DNA of 64,000 nt from Amaricoccus sp003258405 (GTDB lineage Bacteria > Pseudomonadota > Alphaproteobacteria > Rhodobacterales > Rhodobacteraceae): contig NZ_CP171225.1 in NCBI RefSeq assembly GCF_043226085.1, positions 2,852,001 to 2,916,000 of the forward strand, written 5' to 3'. The first letter of the stretch is position 1, and every line of letters begins with the position of its first letter. The notes below the pieces were generated by a model, which saw only the letters and a list, made by a program, of their open reading frames with translations, was not told the DNA's origin and did no database searches. This document shows positions 1 to 8,538 of this stretch, one piece after another. A program made the translations under genes and the position numbers.

Positions 1-743
1 GTGCTGCGGCCCGGAACCAGGCGCGAGGCTTCGGAGATCTGGCGCTTTTCGAGGTGGGTCAGAGCTTCCAGGGCGGCGAACCCGGGGAGCAGCGTCTCGT
101 GGCCGCAGGGATTCGTGTGGGACATACCGGGCCGCGCGATCCGTTCGGCGGGCGCCGTCCGGTCGATCTCCATGATGCTCGGGCTGATCTCGAGGCCGTG
201 CTTGCTGCGGTCGGCGCGCCTGCAAGCAGCGGGATTCGGCGCGGGGCGCGGGAGTGGTGGCATCCGGGCAGAAGCGGGGTGATCGGCCTTGGGCCGAAGA
301 CCGTGATCGGCGTTTTCGGTGAGCTGCATCCGAAGGTGCTCGCCGCGCTTGATGTCAAGGGACCGGCGGTCGGCTTCGCCGCCTTTCTCGAGGCGGTGCC
401 CTTTGCGCGCAGTCGCGGTACCACGCGGCAGGCACTTGCACTGTCGGATTTCCAGAGCGTGGAGCGGGATTTCGCCTTCGTGCTGGATGCGGGTATCGAG
501 GCGGAGGCAGTGCTTCGGGCGGCGCGCGGCGCCGACAAGGCGCTGATCGCTGATGTGTCGGTCTTCGACGTTTTCGAGGGCGCCAAGGCTGAGGCGCAGA
601 TGGGCGAAGGCCGGAAGTCGATCGCGATCGCCGTGCGGCTTCAACCGGTCGATGCGACCTTGACGGAGAAGCAGATCGAGGCGGTTTCCGCCAAGATCAT
701 TGGGGCGGTCGAGAAGGCAACCGGCGGCACTCTACGGGCCTGA
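1..743 (+). CDS. pheT: Phenylalanine--tRNA ligase beta subunit, 3' part
   Basis: The frame is open from base 3 and the gene starts outside the window. The visible C-terminal ~246 residues contain the family segment ARNQARGFGDLALFEVG near the left edge, the catalytic-core stretch with GLGPKTVIGVFGELHPKV, and a C-terminal anticodon-binding (FDX-ACB) domain with the SVERDFAFV segment. PheT forms the alpha2-beta2 enzyme with PheS and charges tRNA-Phe in the cytoplasm. pheS should lie upstream, outside the window. The stop TGA is followed by a GC-rich hairpin. Identification is firm; only the 5' end is missing. Confidence 0.95.
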   Translation, partial: AAARNQARGFGDLALFEVGQSFQGGEPGEQRLVAAGIRVGHTGPRDPFGGRRPVDLHDARADLEAVLAAVGAPASSGIRRGAREWWHPGRSGVIGLGPKTVIGVFGELHPKVLAALDVKGPAVGFAAFLEAVPFARSRGTTRQALALSDFQSVERDFAFVLDAGIEAEAVLRAARGADKALIADVSVFDVFEGAKAEAQMGEGRKSIAIAVRLQPVDATLTEKQIEAVSAKIIGAVEKATGGTLRA

Positions 744-762
744 CCCCCTTCTTGTGCGGTGC

Positions 763-798
763 ACCGGCCACAAGCGGCTTTCGTCTGCCGTGGCCGGT
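763..798 (+). terminator. Hairpin after pheT
   Basis: A perfect 9-bp inverted repeat (ACCGGCCAC at 763-771, GTGGCCGGT at 790-798) lies 20 bases after the pheT stop. There is no T tract, so it is either a weak intrinsic terminator or an RNA-stabilising 3' hairpin. Confidence 0.4.
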
Positions 799-872
799 TG
801 ACGCTTCTGTTGTCAGTCCACCGCGGCTGCCGCTAGTTTTCGTTTCATCTGCAATCAGGAGCGAAGCGACCG

Positions 873-1277
873 ATGTTGAAGGAATTTCGGGATTTTATTG
901 CTCGCGGCAACGTCATGGATATGGCCGTGGGGATCATCATGGGGGCGGCCTTCACCGCCATCGTGACCTCACTGGTCGACGATCTGGTCAATCCGTTGAT
1001 CGGCCTCTTTACCGGCGGTGTCGATTTTTCGAGCCATATGATCAGGGTGGGCGAGGGCGAGCATGCCGCGTCCTTCATGTATGGCAATTTCATCAACGCG
1101 GTGATCAAGTTCGTGATCGTGGCCTGGGTCGTCTTCCTGCTGGTCAAGGGCGTGAACCGGATCAAGGACGCGGCGATGCCTCAGGAAGAGCCCAAGGTCG
1201 AGGGTGAGCCGGCTCCGAGTTCGGAAGCCCTTCTGGCGGAAATCCGTGACATTCTGAAGGATCGGCCGCAGGCCTGA
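873..1277 (+). CDS. mscL: Large-conductance mechanosensitive channel
   Basis: The 134-residue product matches the MscL length and architecture. It has an N-terminal amphipathic segment (MLKEFRDFIARGNVMDMAVG), a pore-lining TM1 at about residues 15-45 (GIIMGAAFTAIVTSLVDDLV), a periplasmic loop, TM2 at about 72-96, and a charged cytoplasmic C-terminal helix (EALLAEIRDILKD). MscL is a homopentameric inner-membrane safety valve that opens on hypo-osmotic shock. The ATG at 873 is preceded by AGGAG at 857-861. It stands alone between pheT and the convergent azlD. Confidence 0.96.
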   Translation: MLKEFRDFIARGNVMDMAVGIIMGAAFTAIVTSLVDDLVNPLIGLFTGGVDFSSHMIRVGEGEHAASFMYGNFINAVIKFVIVAWVVFLLVKGVNRIKDAAMPQEEPKVEGEPAPSSEALLAEIRDILKDRPQA

Positions 1278-1293
1278 GGCCGCGAAAACCGCC

Positions 1294-1617
1294 TCAGCCG
1301 AAGACCCAGAGCCCGAGATAGAGCGTGATCATGCCCGCGAGAATGGCGCCGATCACGCTGCGGCGCCATGCGCCGAAGGCAAGGGCGGCGAGGGCCGCGA
1401 TGGCGCGCGCCGGGTCGAAATCGCCACCGGTGGCCTGGGGTGACAGCACGAGCGGCGTGACGATGGCTGGCAGAACCGCGACTGGCACGTAGCGCAGCAG
1501 CTTGTTGGCGAGTGGCGGCAGATCCCTGTCCCCAATCAGCCCGAGGAACGAGAAGCGGATCAGGTAGGTGCCGATTCCTAAGCAGAGGATAACGCCCCAG
1601 ATCATGCTTTCGCTCAT
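1294..1617 (-). CDS. azlD: Branched-chain amino acid exporter, AzlD subunit
   Basis: A 107-residue very hydrophobic protein with about four predicted membrane helices and the AzlD-family start (WGVILCLGIGTYLIRFSFL) and middle (RYVPVAVLPAIVTPLV). AzlD is the small partner of AzlC in two-component amino-acid exporters (BrnFE-like). Its ATG overlaps the azlC stop (ATGA at 1614-1617), indicating translational coupling in an azlC-azlD operon. Substrate specificity (leucine, isoleucine or another amino acid) cannot be read from the sequence. Confidence 0.9.
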   Translation of the reverse strand: MSESMIWGVILCLGIGTYLIRFSFLGLIGDRDLPPLANKLLRYVPVAVLPAIVTPLVLSPQATGGDFDPARAIAALAALAFGAWRRSVIGAILAGMITLYLGLWVFG

Positions 1618-2324
1618 GATGTCCGCCTTTCAAGCAATGTTTCGGCAAGCGCGCCCGTTGCCATTGCGAGGCAAGCTGCGGCGATCATCCAGAGATTGAA
1701 GGGTAGGAACGAGAGCGCGAGCGATGCCACGACCGAGACGAAGGCCGCGGCCAGATGCGGCAGGCTGCGCAGCATGGGCGCGAAGAGCGCGATAAAGGTA
1801 ATGGGGGCGGCGAAATCCAGGCCGAACTCGGGCGGAATGGCCTGACCTGCCACGACACCGACGATGGTAAAGACATACCAGAGCGGACAGATCGCCAGCA
1901 CGGAGCCGAAAAAGAACGCCATCCGCTCTCGGATGCTCATTTCGGGATGGAGCGTGAAGCGTGCGAGCGAGACGCCGTAGGTCTGATCGGTCAGGGCGTA
2001 AGCGGCCAGCGCCCGCTGCCAGAGCGGCGCCGCGCCGAGATGCGGCACAAGCGAGGCAGAATACATCGCCATGCGCAGATTTACCGCAAGCCCGGTCAGG
2101 ACCACGACGATGAACGGTGCATTGTCATTGATGAGCTGAAGTGCCGCAAACTGCGAGGCACCCGCAATCACGGCAAGGCTCATCCCGATCGCCTGCAATA
2201 CGCCCCACCCTGTCTCGTGCGCCAACACCCCGAAAAGCAGCGCGAACGGTATGACGACGAGGTTGAAGGGCAGGCTCTGGCGAAAGCCTGCGAGGAAGGC
2301 GGAGCGGGTGGTATTCTGAGACAT
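1614..2324 (-). CDS. azlC: Branched-chain amino acid exporter, AzlC subunit
   Basis: The product is 236 residues from the ATG at 2324; an upstream in-frame start at 2366 would add 14 charged residues that do not look like the family. The AzlC signature begins with AFLAGFRQSLPFNLVVIPFA, followed by FGVLAHETGWG and ALTDQTYGVSLARF, with five or six membrane helices. It forms an inner-membrane amino-acid efflux complex with AzlD. It is divergent from mobA with an 88-base shared upstream region. It is the first gene of a two-gene operon. Confidence 0.92.
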   Translation of the reverse strand: MSQNTTRSAFLAGFRQSLPFNLVVIPFALLFGVLAHETGWGVLQAIGMSLAVIAGASQFAALQLINDNAPFIVVVLTGLAVNLRMAMYSASLVPHLGAAPLWQRALAAYALTDQTYGVSLARFTLHPEMSIRERMAFFFGSVLAICPLWYVFTIVGVVAGQAIPPEFGLDFAAPITFIALFAPMLRSLPHLAAAFVSVVASLALSFLPFNLWMIAAACLAMATGALAETLLERRTS

Positions 2325-2412
2325 GACCGGAGCTTTTCGGGAGACGCTGTTCCTTGCGCGGTCCATCGTCTATCCTGCCCGTCACCCGTGCTGCAACCCC
2401 GATGGATCTCAC

Positions 2413-3078
2413 ATGCCTGAAAGCCGCGTCGCGATCTTCCCTCCAGATCGGCGGAGCGTTCCGGTCGCGGGTGTCGTCGTTGCTGGCGGGAGCGCACGCC
2501 GTATGGGGGGCGGGGATAAGTGTCTGCTCGATCTGGATGGCGCAACGGTTCTTGAACACGTCATCGCGCGCTTGCGGCTTCAGGTTCCGAAGGTGGTGCT
2601 GAATGCGGGTGGTGACGCATCCCGCTTTGCACGTTTTGGCGTTCCTGTGATCCCCGACAGCATCTCCGGCCAGCCCGGGCCACTCGCGGGCGTTCTTGCC
2701 GGGCTGGACTGGGCCGCGGCAGAGGGTTTCGGAAGCATCGTGACGGTGCCCGGTGATACGCCGTTTTTTCCCGAAGATCTCGTCGTGGCGCTCCGTGCGG
2801 CTGCAGTCGCGTCCGAACGGCCGCTGGTGCTGGCCCTGTCGGAAGAGCCCGGCGGCAAACTCCTGACGCATCCGGTCTGCGCCCTATGGCCGGTGGTCCT
2901 ACGGGAGCGGCTCCGGGCGGACATCGTTGCCGGGGCACGGAAGGTGCGGGCGTGGGCGGAGGCTCAAGGCGCGGCGCGTGCGATCTTTCATGACCGGCGC
3001 GATCCGTTCTTCAACATCAACACACCGGAGGATCTGGCGGCTGCCAGGATGCGGCTCGTGGAGACGAGCGCAGCCTGA
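2413..3078 (+). CDS. mobA: Molybdenum cofactor guanylyltransferase MobA
   Basis: The enzyme transfers GMP from GTP to molybdopterin-Mo to give the bis-MGD precursor, in the cytoplasm. From the ATG at 2413 it is 221 residues. The nucleotide-binding loop GGSARRMGGGDK is at residues 25-36. The metal-site segment VPGDTPFF has Gly where many MobA proteins have Cys. The C-terminal FFNINTPEDL matches the family. The start was chosen because the upstream 30 codons have no similarity and overlap the azlC start region. No mobB or moe gene is adjacent. Confidence 0.9.
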   Translation: MPESRVAIFPPDRRSVPVAGVVVAGGSARRMGGGDKCLLDLDGATVLEHVIARLRLQVPKVVLNAGGDASRFARFGVPVIPDSISGQPGPLAGVLAGLDWAAAEGFGSIVTVPGDTPFFPEDLVVALRAAAVASERPLVLALSEEPGGKLLTHPVCALWPVVLRERLRADIVAGARKVRAWAEAQGAARAIFHDRRDPFFNINTPEDLAAARMRLVETSAA

Positions 3079-3110
3079 GAGCGGCAATTTCGGCGTACCG
3101 GGGTCTTGGA

Positions 3111-4298
3111 TCAGTCGAAGGATCCGTTCAGGCGCGTGAGCAGCATGAAGGCGCGCCCCGAGCGGGTGTTGGCCACGTCCATGATCTCCTCGTCGCCCGC
3201 CTCGCGAGCAAAGTCCTGCAGTACGCGATCGAACCGGCGTTGGAAGAAGAGTGCGGTATCTCGGAAGATCATGTCGGATTTGAGCAGCGCACGGGTCAAC
3301 TCGAGGGCCTGCTCATCGACAATGCCGCCTACGCTCGACACCTCCGCGCCGCGCTCTCCCGCCATGAAGCGACGCCAGTGGACCGGGTCGCCCGTCTCGA
3401 CGGAGAGGTCATCCATGTAGACGCCCTCCTGCGAGAGGAGCGTGAGGACATCCTCGGCGGACTGAAGCATCTGCGCGAGCGGCTGATACCGCAGCACGGC
3501 CTGCAATGCCCGGAAACCCTCGAAGTCCTGATCGTCGCGCGGGAAATCCAGAGCCTTCACCAAGTCGGGCCAATCCGGACGAGCAGGATCGGTGACCGAA
3601 TCCGGCAAAAGCGGCAGGAGAGGCTCCTCGCTTCTGTTCTCGCTCGGGGTGGCGGGCCGGGCTGGCGCGGTGGCCGGCCGGGCGGGTTCGGACGGTGGTG
3701 GCATTTCTGCCATTGGCGGCGCGCTGCCCACCGGATCGATTACGAGGCTATCAAGCAGGGCGGTCAATGTCGCCTGAAGGCGCACTTGGCCGGAGCTTAC
3801 TGCGGAGAGCGTCTCTGCGAGATCGGTCTCGGAGCGCTGTCGGGTCTGGACGATTGCACGGATCGTCTGATCCACGGCATCGGAAACACCGCCGTTGCCG
3901 GCGGCAACGGCACGGCGTGTCGCCTCGAGCTCCGCCAGAAGCGGACCTGTGCGCTCGGTGAGCGCCACGGCGATTTCGCGTTGCTCGCGCAGGGCTTCGA
4001 AGAGCCAAGCCGCCAGCCAGACCAGGCCAAGCGGAAGAACGAGGGCAAGAAGCAGAAAAATGCCGTCGAGGAAGACCATTCCCCGCACCTGGGCTTCGGC
4101 CGCGACCGATAGAAAGCCGATGCCGTAACCCAATACGAGGATCGACCAGAGCAGGCTCGCGACGAGCGCCCAGACAATCGGCGCGGGCAGCCAACGGATC
4201 CGCTCGGCGACGCGCCGCATCATCGCACCCGGCCCTTCGCCGGAGTGCGTGAACTTGCGGGCCATTCTGGCGCGAAGCGGATCGGTTGCATCCGTCAT
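3111..4298 (-). CDS. Conserved membrane protein, unknown function
   Basis: A 395-residue protein I cannot assign to a characterised family. It has a short basic cytoplasmic N-terminus and two membrane helices (about residues 40-66 and 74-100). A helical region at about 100-180, possibly coiled-coil, contains LAELEATRRAVAAG and RAIVQTRQRSETDLAETLSAV. A Pro/Ala-rich linker (about 190-235) leads to a soluble C-terminal domain rich in charged helices and ending RSGRAFMLLTRLNGSFD. The topology suggests a membrane-tethered cytoplasmic domain. It lies 14 bases downstream of greA on the same strand, so it may be cotranscribed. Confidence 0.85.
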   Translation of the reverse strand: MTDATDPLRARMARKFTHSGEGPGAMMRRVAERIRWLPAPIVWALVASLLWSILVLGYGIGFLSVAAEAQVRGMVFLDGIFLLLALVLPLGLVWLAAWLFEALREQREIAVALTERTGPLLAELEATRRAVAAGNGGVSDAVDQTIRAIVQTRQRSETDLAETLSAVSSGQVRLQATLTALLDSLVIDPVGSAPPMAEMPPPSEPARPATAPARPATPSENRSEEPLLPLLPDSVTDPARPDWPDLVKALDFPRDDQDFEGFRALQAVLRYQPLAQMLQSAEDVLTLLSQEGVYMDDLSVETGDPVHWRRFMAGERGAEVSSVGGIVDEQALELTRALLKSDMIFRDTALFFQRRFDRVLQDFAREAGDEEIMDVANTRSGRAFMLLTRLNGSFD

Positions 4299-4312
4299 CC
4301 CCGGTTTCCGGC

Positions 4313-4783
4313 TCAGATATAGGCGATTGAGAGGATTTCGTAGGACTTCACGCCACCCGGCGTCCGGACCTCGACACTGTCACCTTCCTCCTTGCCGATG
4401 AGGGCGCGCGCAAGCGGCGATTTCATGTTGAGCAGACCTCGTTCGATGTTGGCTTCCGCCTCGCCCACGATCTGGTAAGTCTTCTCGTCATCGGTGTCTT
4501 CGTCAACGATCTTGACGGTGGCCCCGAACTTGATCGCACCCGACATGCGCGACGGATCTATCACATCGCTGCGGCTGATAAGGCTTTCGAGTTCGCGAAT
4601 GCGCCCTTCGATGAAACTCTGCTTCTCGCGGGCAGCGTGGTACTCCGCGTTTTCGCTCAGATCACCATGTTCCCGCGCTTCTGCAATTGCGGCAATCACC
4701 GCAGGCCGCTCCACGCTCTTCAGGTTCTTGAGCTCCGCGTCAAGTTTCGCGAAGCCCTTCGTTGTCAGCGGGACTTTTTCCAT
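4313..4783 (-). CDS. greA: Transcription elongation factor GreA
   Basis: GreA inserts its coiled coil into the RNA polymerase secondary channel and stimulates cleavage of backtracked RNA. The protein is 156 residues, the usual length. The N-terminal coiled coil carries the acidic tip DLSENAEYHAA with D41 and E44, the residues that coordinate the catalytic Mg. A C-terminal FKBP-like domain (VKIVDEDTDDEKTYQIVGE, then LARALIGKEEGDSVEV) binds polymerase. The ATG at 4783 fits the family start MEKVPLT. The upstream region, shared with the divergent ETF-QO gene, holds a large inverted repeat. Confidence 0.97.
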   Translation of the reverse strand: MEKVPLTTKGFAKLDAELKNLKSVERPAVIAAIAEAREHGDLSENAEYHAAREKQSFIEGRIRELESLISRSDVIDPSRMSGAIKFGATVKIVDEDTDDEKTYQIVGEAEANIERGLLNMKSPLARALIGKEEGDSVEVRTPGGVKSYEILSIAYI

Positions 4784-4829
4784 TCTCTTATTCCCTCATG
4801 CGCCAGCCCATGCACGGGCGCCAAATACA

Positions 4830-4864
4830 AGATCAGGCCGGAGCCCCTAGCCTCGGCCTGATCT
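4830..4864. repeat. Inverted repeat between greA and ETF-QO
   Basis: AGATCAGGCC (4830-4839) is mirrored by GGCCTGATCT (4855-4864). The adjacent G4840 and C4854 extend the pairing to 11 bp around a 13-base loop. It lies in the 281-base divergent intergenic region, about 50 bases upstream of greA. It could be a greA leader hairpin or an operator. Confidence 0.6.
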
Positions 4865-5064
4865 GCGGATCTCCCCTCCGCGACGAGAGAGCATATGTAT
4901 CAGACAAAGGCTTCGCAAGCAGATGGCGGGCGGTTTGGCGCGTAGTCGGCCGCACAGCGGGAATTTGCGGGTCTCGGGGGCGGTTCTCAACAATTGACCA
5001 CCGGGTGAGCCTTGAGATACCCAAGCACGACGCACGGGGCAGACGGGACGGGAGCAATCTAGAG

Positions 5065-6723
5065 ATGGCCGAATTCGAGCGCGAGGCAATGGAGTATGAC
5101 GTGGTCATCGTGGGGGCCGGTCCGGCTGGGCTCTCCGCGGCGATCCGGCTCAAGCAGCTCGATCCGGAGCTTGGTGTCGTTGTGCTGGAAAAGGGCTCCG
5201 AAGTGGGCGCCCATATCCTTTCCGGTGCTGTCCTTGATCCCAGTGGTCTCGATGCTCTGATCCCTGACTGGAAGGAGCGCGGCGCGCCGATCAACGTTCC
5301 CGTTACCGAAGACCGATTCCTGGTGCTCGGTCCGTCAGGCAGTATCCGGCTGCCAAACTGGCCGATGCCGAGCCTGATGAACAATCACGGCAATTATATC
5401 GTCTCGATGGCGAATGTCTGCCGCTGGATGGCGGAGCAGGCGGAAGAACTCGGGGTCGAGATCTTTCCCGGCATGGCCGCGAGCGAAGTCGTCTGGGGCG
5501 AGAACGGCGAGGTGAAGGGCGTCGTTGCCGGTGAGTTCGGTCTCGACGAGAACCGTGAACCGGGACCGAACTATGAGCCGGGCATGGAACTGCATGGCAA
5601 GTATGTCTTCATCGCCGAGGGCGTGCGCGGCAGCCTCGCGAAGCAGATCATTGCCAAGTATGGCCTTTCTGACGGCAAGGAGCCGCAGAAGTTCGGCCTT
5701 GGCATGAAGGAGATCTGGGAGGTCAATCCGGAGGTTCACAAGGAGGGTCAGGTCACCCATACCATGGGCTGGCCGCTCGGCAAGAACGCCGGTGGCGGAT
5801 CGTTCATGTATCACCTTGAGAACAATCAGGTTTTCGTGGGATTTGTGGTGCATCTGAATTACCAGAACCCGCACCTCTTCCCTTACATGGAATTCCAGCG
5901 GTTCAAGCATCACCCTGTGATTGCCGAAGTGCTGAAGGGCGGCAAGCGAATCGCCTATGGTGCGCGCGCGATCTCCGAAGGCGGGTGGCAGTCGATGCCG
6001 AAGCTCGCGTTCCCGGGGGGCGCGCTTCTCGGGTGCTCGGCAGGCATGGTCAACGTGCCGCGCATCAAGGGCAACCATAATGCGATGATCTCCGGCATGG
6101 CCGCAGCCGAAGCGGCGTTCGAGGCAATCAGTGCCGGCCGGTCGGGCGATGAGCTCAATACCTACGAGGAAAACGTGCGGAGCGGCCCGATTGCGGCGGA
6201 TCTGAAGCCCGTTCGCAACCTCAAGCCGCTCTGGTCAAAATACGGGCTGGCTGCATCTCTCACGCTGGGCGGTTTCGACATGTGGTGGAACTCGCTTTTC
6301 GCGAACCGCTCGCTCTTTGGCACAATGAAGCATGGCAAAACCGATGCGGAGGCGACAGGGCGCGCTGAGCGGTTCGAGCCGATCGACTATCCGAAGCCCG
6401 ATGGTGTTCTGTCCTTCGACCGGCTGACGAATGTCGCCTATTCGTTCACGAATCATGACGAGAGCCAGCCCTGTCATTTGCGTCTTGGCATGGCGGAGAT
6501 TCCGGTAGAGCTCAATTTGCCGCGATTTGACGAGCCTGCACAGCGCTACTGCCCGGCTGGCGTCTATGAAGTGCTGCGGGATGAGGACGGGTCGAACCCG
6601 CGGTTCCAGATCAACTTCCAGAACTGCGTTCACTGCAAGACCTGCGACATCAAGGATCCGGCGCAGAACATCACCTGGTGCACGCCGCAGGGCGGAGACG
6701 GGCCGAACTACCCCAACATGTGA
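5065..6723 (+). CDS. Electron transfer flavoprotein-ubiquinone oxidoreductase
   Basis: The enzyme passes electrons from reduced ETF (fatty-acid and amino-acid oxidation) to ubiquinone at the inner membrane. The 552-residue product has an N-terminal FAD loop (VGAGPAG, G17-G22), the EKGSEVGAHILSG segment, a quinone/membrane-contact region with GGSFMYHLE, and a C-terminal 4Fe-4S domain. The cluster ligands are the Cys of RYCPAGVYEV and the three in NCVHCKTCD. The ATG at 5065 was chosen over upstream in-frame starts because the FAD loop then sits at the normal distance from the N-terminus. Confidence 0.95.
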   Translation: MAEFEREAMEYDVVIVGAGPAGLSAAIRLKQLDPELGVVVLEKGSEVGAHILSGAVLDPSGLDALIPDWKERGAPINVPVTEDRFLVLGPSGSIRLPNWPMPSLMNNHGNYIVSMANVCRWMAEQAEELGVEIFPGMAASEVVWGENGEVKGVVAGEFGLDENREPGPNYEPGMELHGKYVFIAEGVRGSLAKQIIAKYGLSDGKEPQKFGLGMKEIWEVNPEVHKEGQVTHTMGWPLGKNAGGGSFMYHLENNQVFVGFVVHLNYQNPHLFPYMEFQRFKHHPVIAEVLKGGKRIAYGARAISEGGWQSMPKLAFPGGALLGCSAGMVNVPRIKGNHNAMISGMAAAEAAFEAISAGRSGDELNTYEENVRSGPIAADLKPVRNLKPLWSKYGLAASLTLGGFDMWWNSLFANRSLFGTMKHGKTDAEATGRAERFEPIDYPKPDGVLSFDRLTNVAYSFTNHDESQPCHLRLGMAEIPVELNLPRFDEPAQRYCPAGVYEVLRDEDGSNPRFQINFQNCVHCKTCDIKDPAQNITWCTPQGGDGPNYPNM

Positions 6724-6814
6724 TGGCGGCAGGTTGCCAAGCGAGAATCGTCCGATTGCAACCGTTTTAGAGCCAGACTAGGGTCGAGCCTTGTCGCAAT
6801 CCGGAGATCGTCCC

Positions 6815-8515
6815 TTGCCGAATACCTTGGCTCGTCTGACCCGAACCATCCTTGCTACGGTTGTGTTGAGCCTGGCTGCGGGGAGTGGGGGGGCAGTGAC
6901 GCTCTCCGGAGCCTATCTTGCGGCGATGCAGGCAGATTTCCGCGACGACTATTCGGTTGCCGCGGAATACTACATTCAGGCGCTTCTCCTCGATCCGGAG
7001 AATGCGGCACTGATGCAGAATGCTGTGGTGATGGAGACGGCGCAGGGCGACGCCGCGGCCGCCGGGGCGCTGGCGGAAAAGCTCATAAAGGTCACTCCCG
7101 ATAATCAGCTGGCAGCTCTGGTACTGCTTGCTGATGCGCTGGCCGCTGAAGATTTCGTTGGCGCTCAAGTGATCCTTCAGACGCATGCGGCACAGATCAA
7201 TCCGCTGCTGGGTGGACTCGTGTCTGCCTGGGTTGCCGTGGGGCTGCAGGATTTCGCGGCTGCTCAGAAGCGGTTCGATGCGATGGGTGGCAATGAAGCG
7301 CTCGCGGCCTATGGACAGTATCACAAGGCGCTGGCCCTTGCGTTTGCCGGTGATTTCGTGTCGGCGGAAGCCATCCTCGCCGGCGGCGATCAGGGGCCAC
7401 TTCACCTCGATCGTAATGCCCTGATCGCACACGCACAGATTCTTGCCCAGATCGGCCGCGAAGCCGAGGCAATCGACATTCTGGACGAGGTGTTGTCGAG
7501 CGGATTTCCTGACGCTGCGATCTCGCAATTGCGCGACAGGCTTGCCGCGGGCGAGGAGGTTGCCTTCACCCAAGTCCGGTCGGCGCGTGATGGCGCCGCC
7601 GAAGCCTTTCTCACCCTTGCGGATGCGCTCGACAGCGGTGATTCCGAGAGGCTCTCCCTCCTTCACGCCCGGCTTGCGGCCCATGTGAGCCCTGGCCTTG
7701 TTGAAGCCAATCTGCTTTCGGCGGAGCTTCTCGAATCCGAGGGCCAGTACAAACTTGCGGAAGCTGCGCTTGATACTGTTCCCGACACGTCGCCCTGGTA
7801 TGTGACCGCTGGCATTCGCCGAGCCGCGGTTGTTGGAGCTTCCGGTGATGAAGCCGGGGGCATCGAGATCCTGATGACGCTCTCGGAGAGCCGGGCCGAT
7901 GATATAGAAGTCTGGTCCGCTCTCGGCGATGCGCTGCGCGGAGCAGAAAGATATCAGGAGGCGGCCGAGGCCTATAGCCGGGCGATTGAACTCGTACCCG
8001 ATCCGCAGCCGCCACATTGGGTGCTCTTCTATTCCCGGGGCATTGCCTATGAGCGAGCAGGGGAGTGGTCGAAATCGGAGCTCGATTTCCGCGAGGCACT
8101 TGCGCTCGAGCCGGATCAGCCGCTCGTTCTGAATTATCTCGGCTATTCCATGGTGGAGAAGGGCGAGGATCTCGACGCTGCGCTTGCGATGATCGAGAAG
8201 GCGGTCGATGGCCGGCCGGACGATGGCTACATCACCGATTCGCTCGGCTGGGTTCTGTACCGGCTTGGGCGGTATCAAGAGGCCGTTCCGCATATGCTGC
8301 GTGCGGTGGAACTCACTCCCGATGATCCTGTCATCAACGACCATCTTGGCGATGTGCTCTGGTCGGTCGGGCGCAAACGGGAAGCCGAGTTCCAGTGGCG
8401 CCGGGCTCTATCCTTCGGCCCCGGCGAAGATCTCGATATGGATCGGGTTCGCCGCAAGCTCGATGTCGGGCTTGATCGTGTGCTTGCTGAGCCGGACGAG
8501 AAAACTGACGGCTGA
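6815..8515 (+). CDS. Exported tetratricopeptide-repeat protein
   Basis: A 566-residue protein with a signal-peptide-like start (about 25 hydrophobic residues, TRTILATVVLSLAAGSGGAV) followed by TPR-type helical hairpins throughout. Clear TPR segments are YQEAAEAYSRAIELVPD, SELDFREALALEPDQPLVL and YQEAVPHMLRAVELTPDDP. TPR scaffolds bind protein partners, and export suggests a periplasmic or lipid-anchored assembly role, which is inference. The start is TTG either way. TTG 6815 follows GGAG at 9 bases; TTG 6791 would add eight residues. ispE follows 23 bases later, so the two probably share a transcript. Confidence 0.85.
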   Translation: MPNTLARLTRTILATVVLSLAAGSGGAVTLSGAYLAAMQADFRDDYSVAAEYYIQALLLDPENAALMQNAVVMETAQGDAAAAGALAEKLIKVTPDNQLAALVLLADALAAEDFVGAQVILQTHAAQINPLLGGLVSAWVAVGLQDFAAAQKRFDAMGGNEALAAYGQYHKALALAFAGDFVSAEAILAGGDQGPLHLDRNALIAHAQILAQIGREAEAIDILDEVLSSGFPDAAISQLRDRLAAGEEVAFTQVRSARDGAAEAFLTLADALDSGDSERLSLLHARLAAHVSPGLVEANLLSAELLESEGQYKLAEAALDTVPDTSPWYVTAGIRRAAVVGASGDEAGGIEILMTLSESRADDIEVWSALGDALRGAERYQEAAEAYSRAIELVPDPQPPHWVLFYSRGIAYERAGEWSKSELDFREALALEPDQPLVLNYLGYSMVEKGEDLDAALAMIEKAVDGRPDDGYITDSLGWVLYRLGRYQEAVPHMLRAVELTPDDPVINDHLGDVLWSVGRKREAEFQWRRALSFGPGEDLDMDRVRRKLDVGLDRVLAEPDEKTDG

Positions 8516-8538
8516 ATTTCTGGCTGGTGTGCCGAAAG

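Noticed and set aside
6767..8344. 525-codon minus-strand frame opposite the TPR gene
   Set aside because: No recognisable motifs, and the plus strand encodes clear TPR repeats in the same interval.
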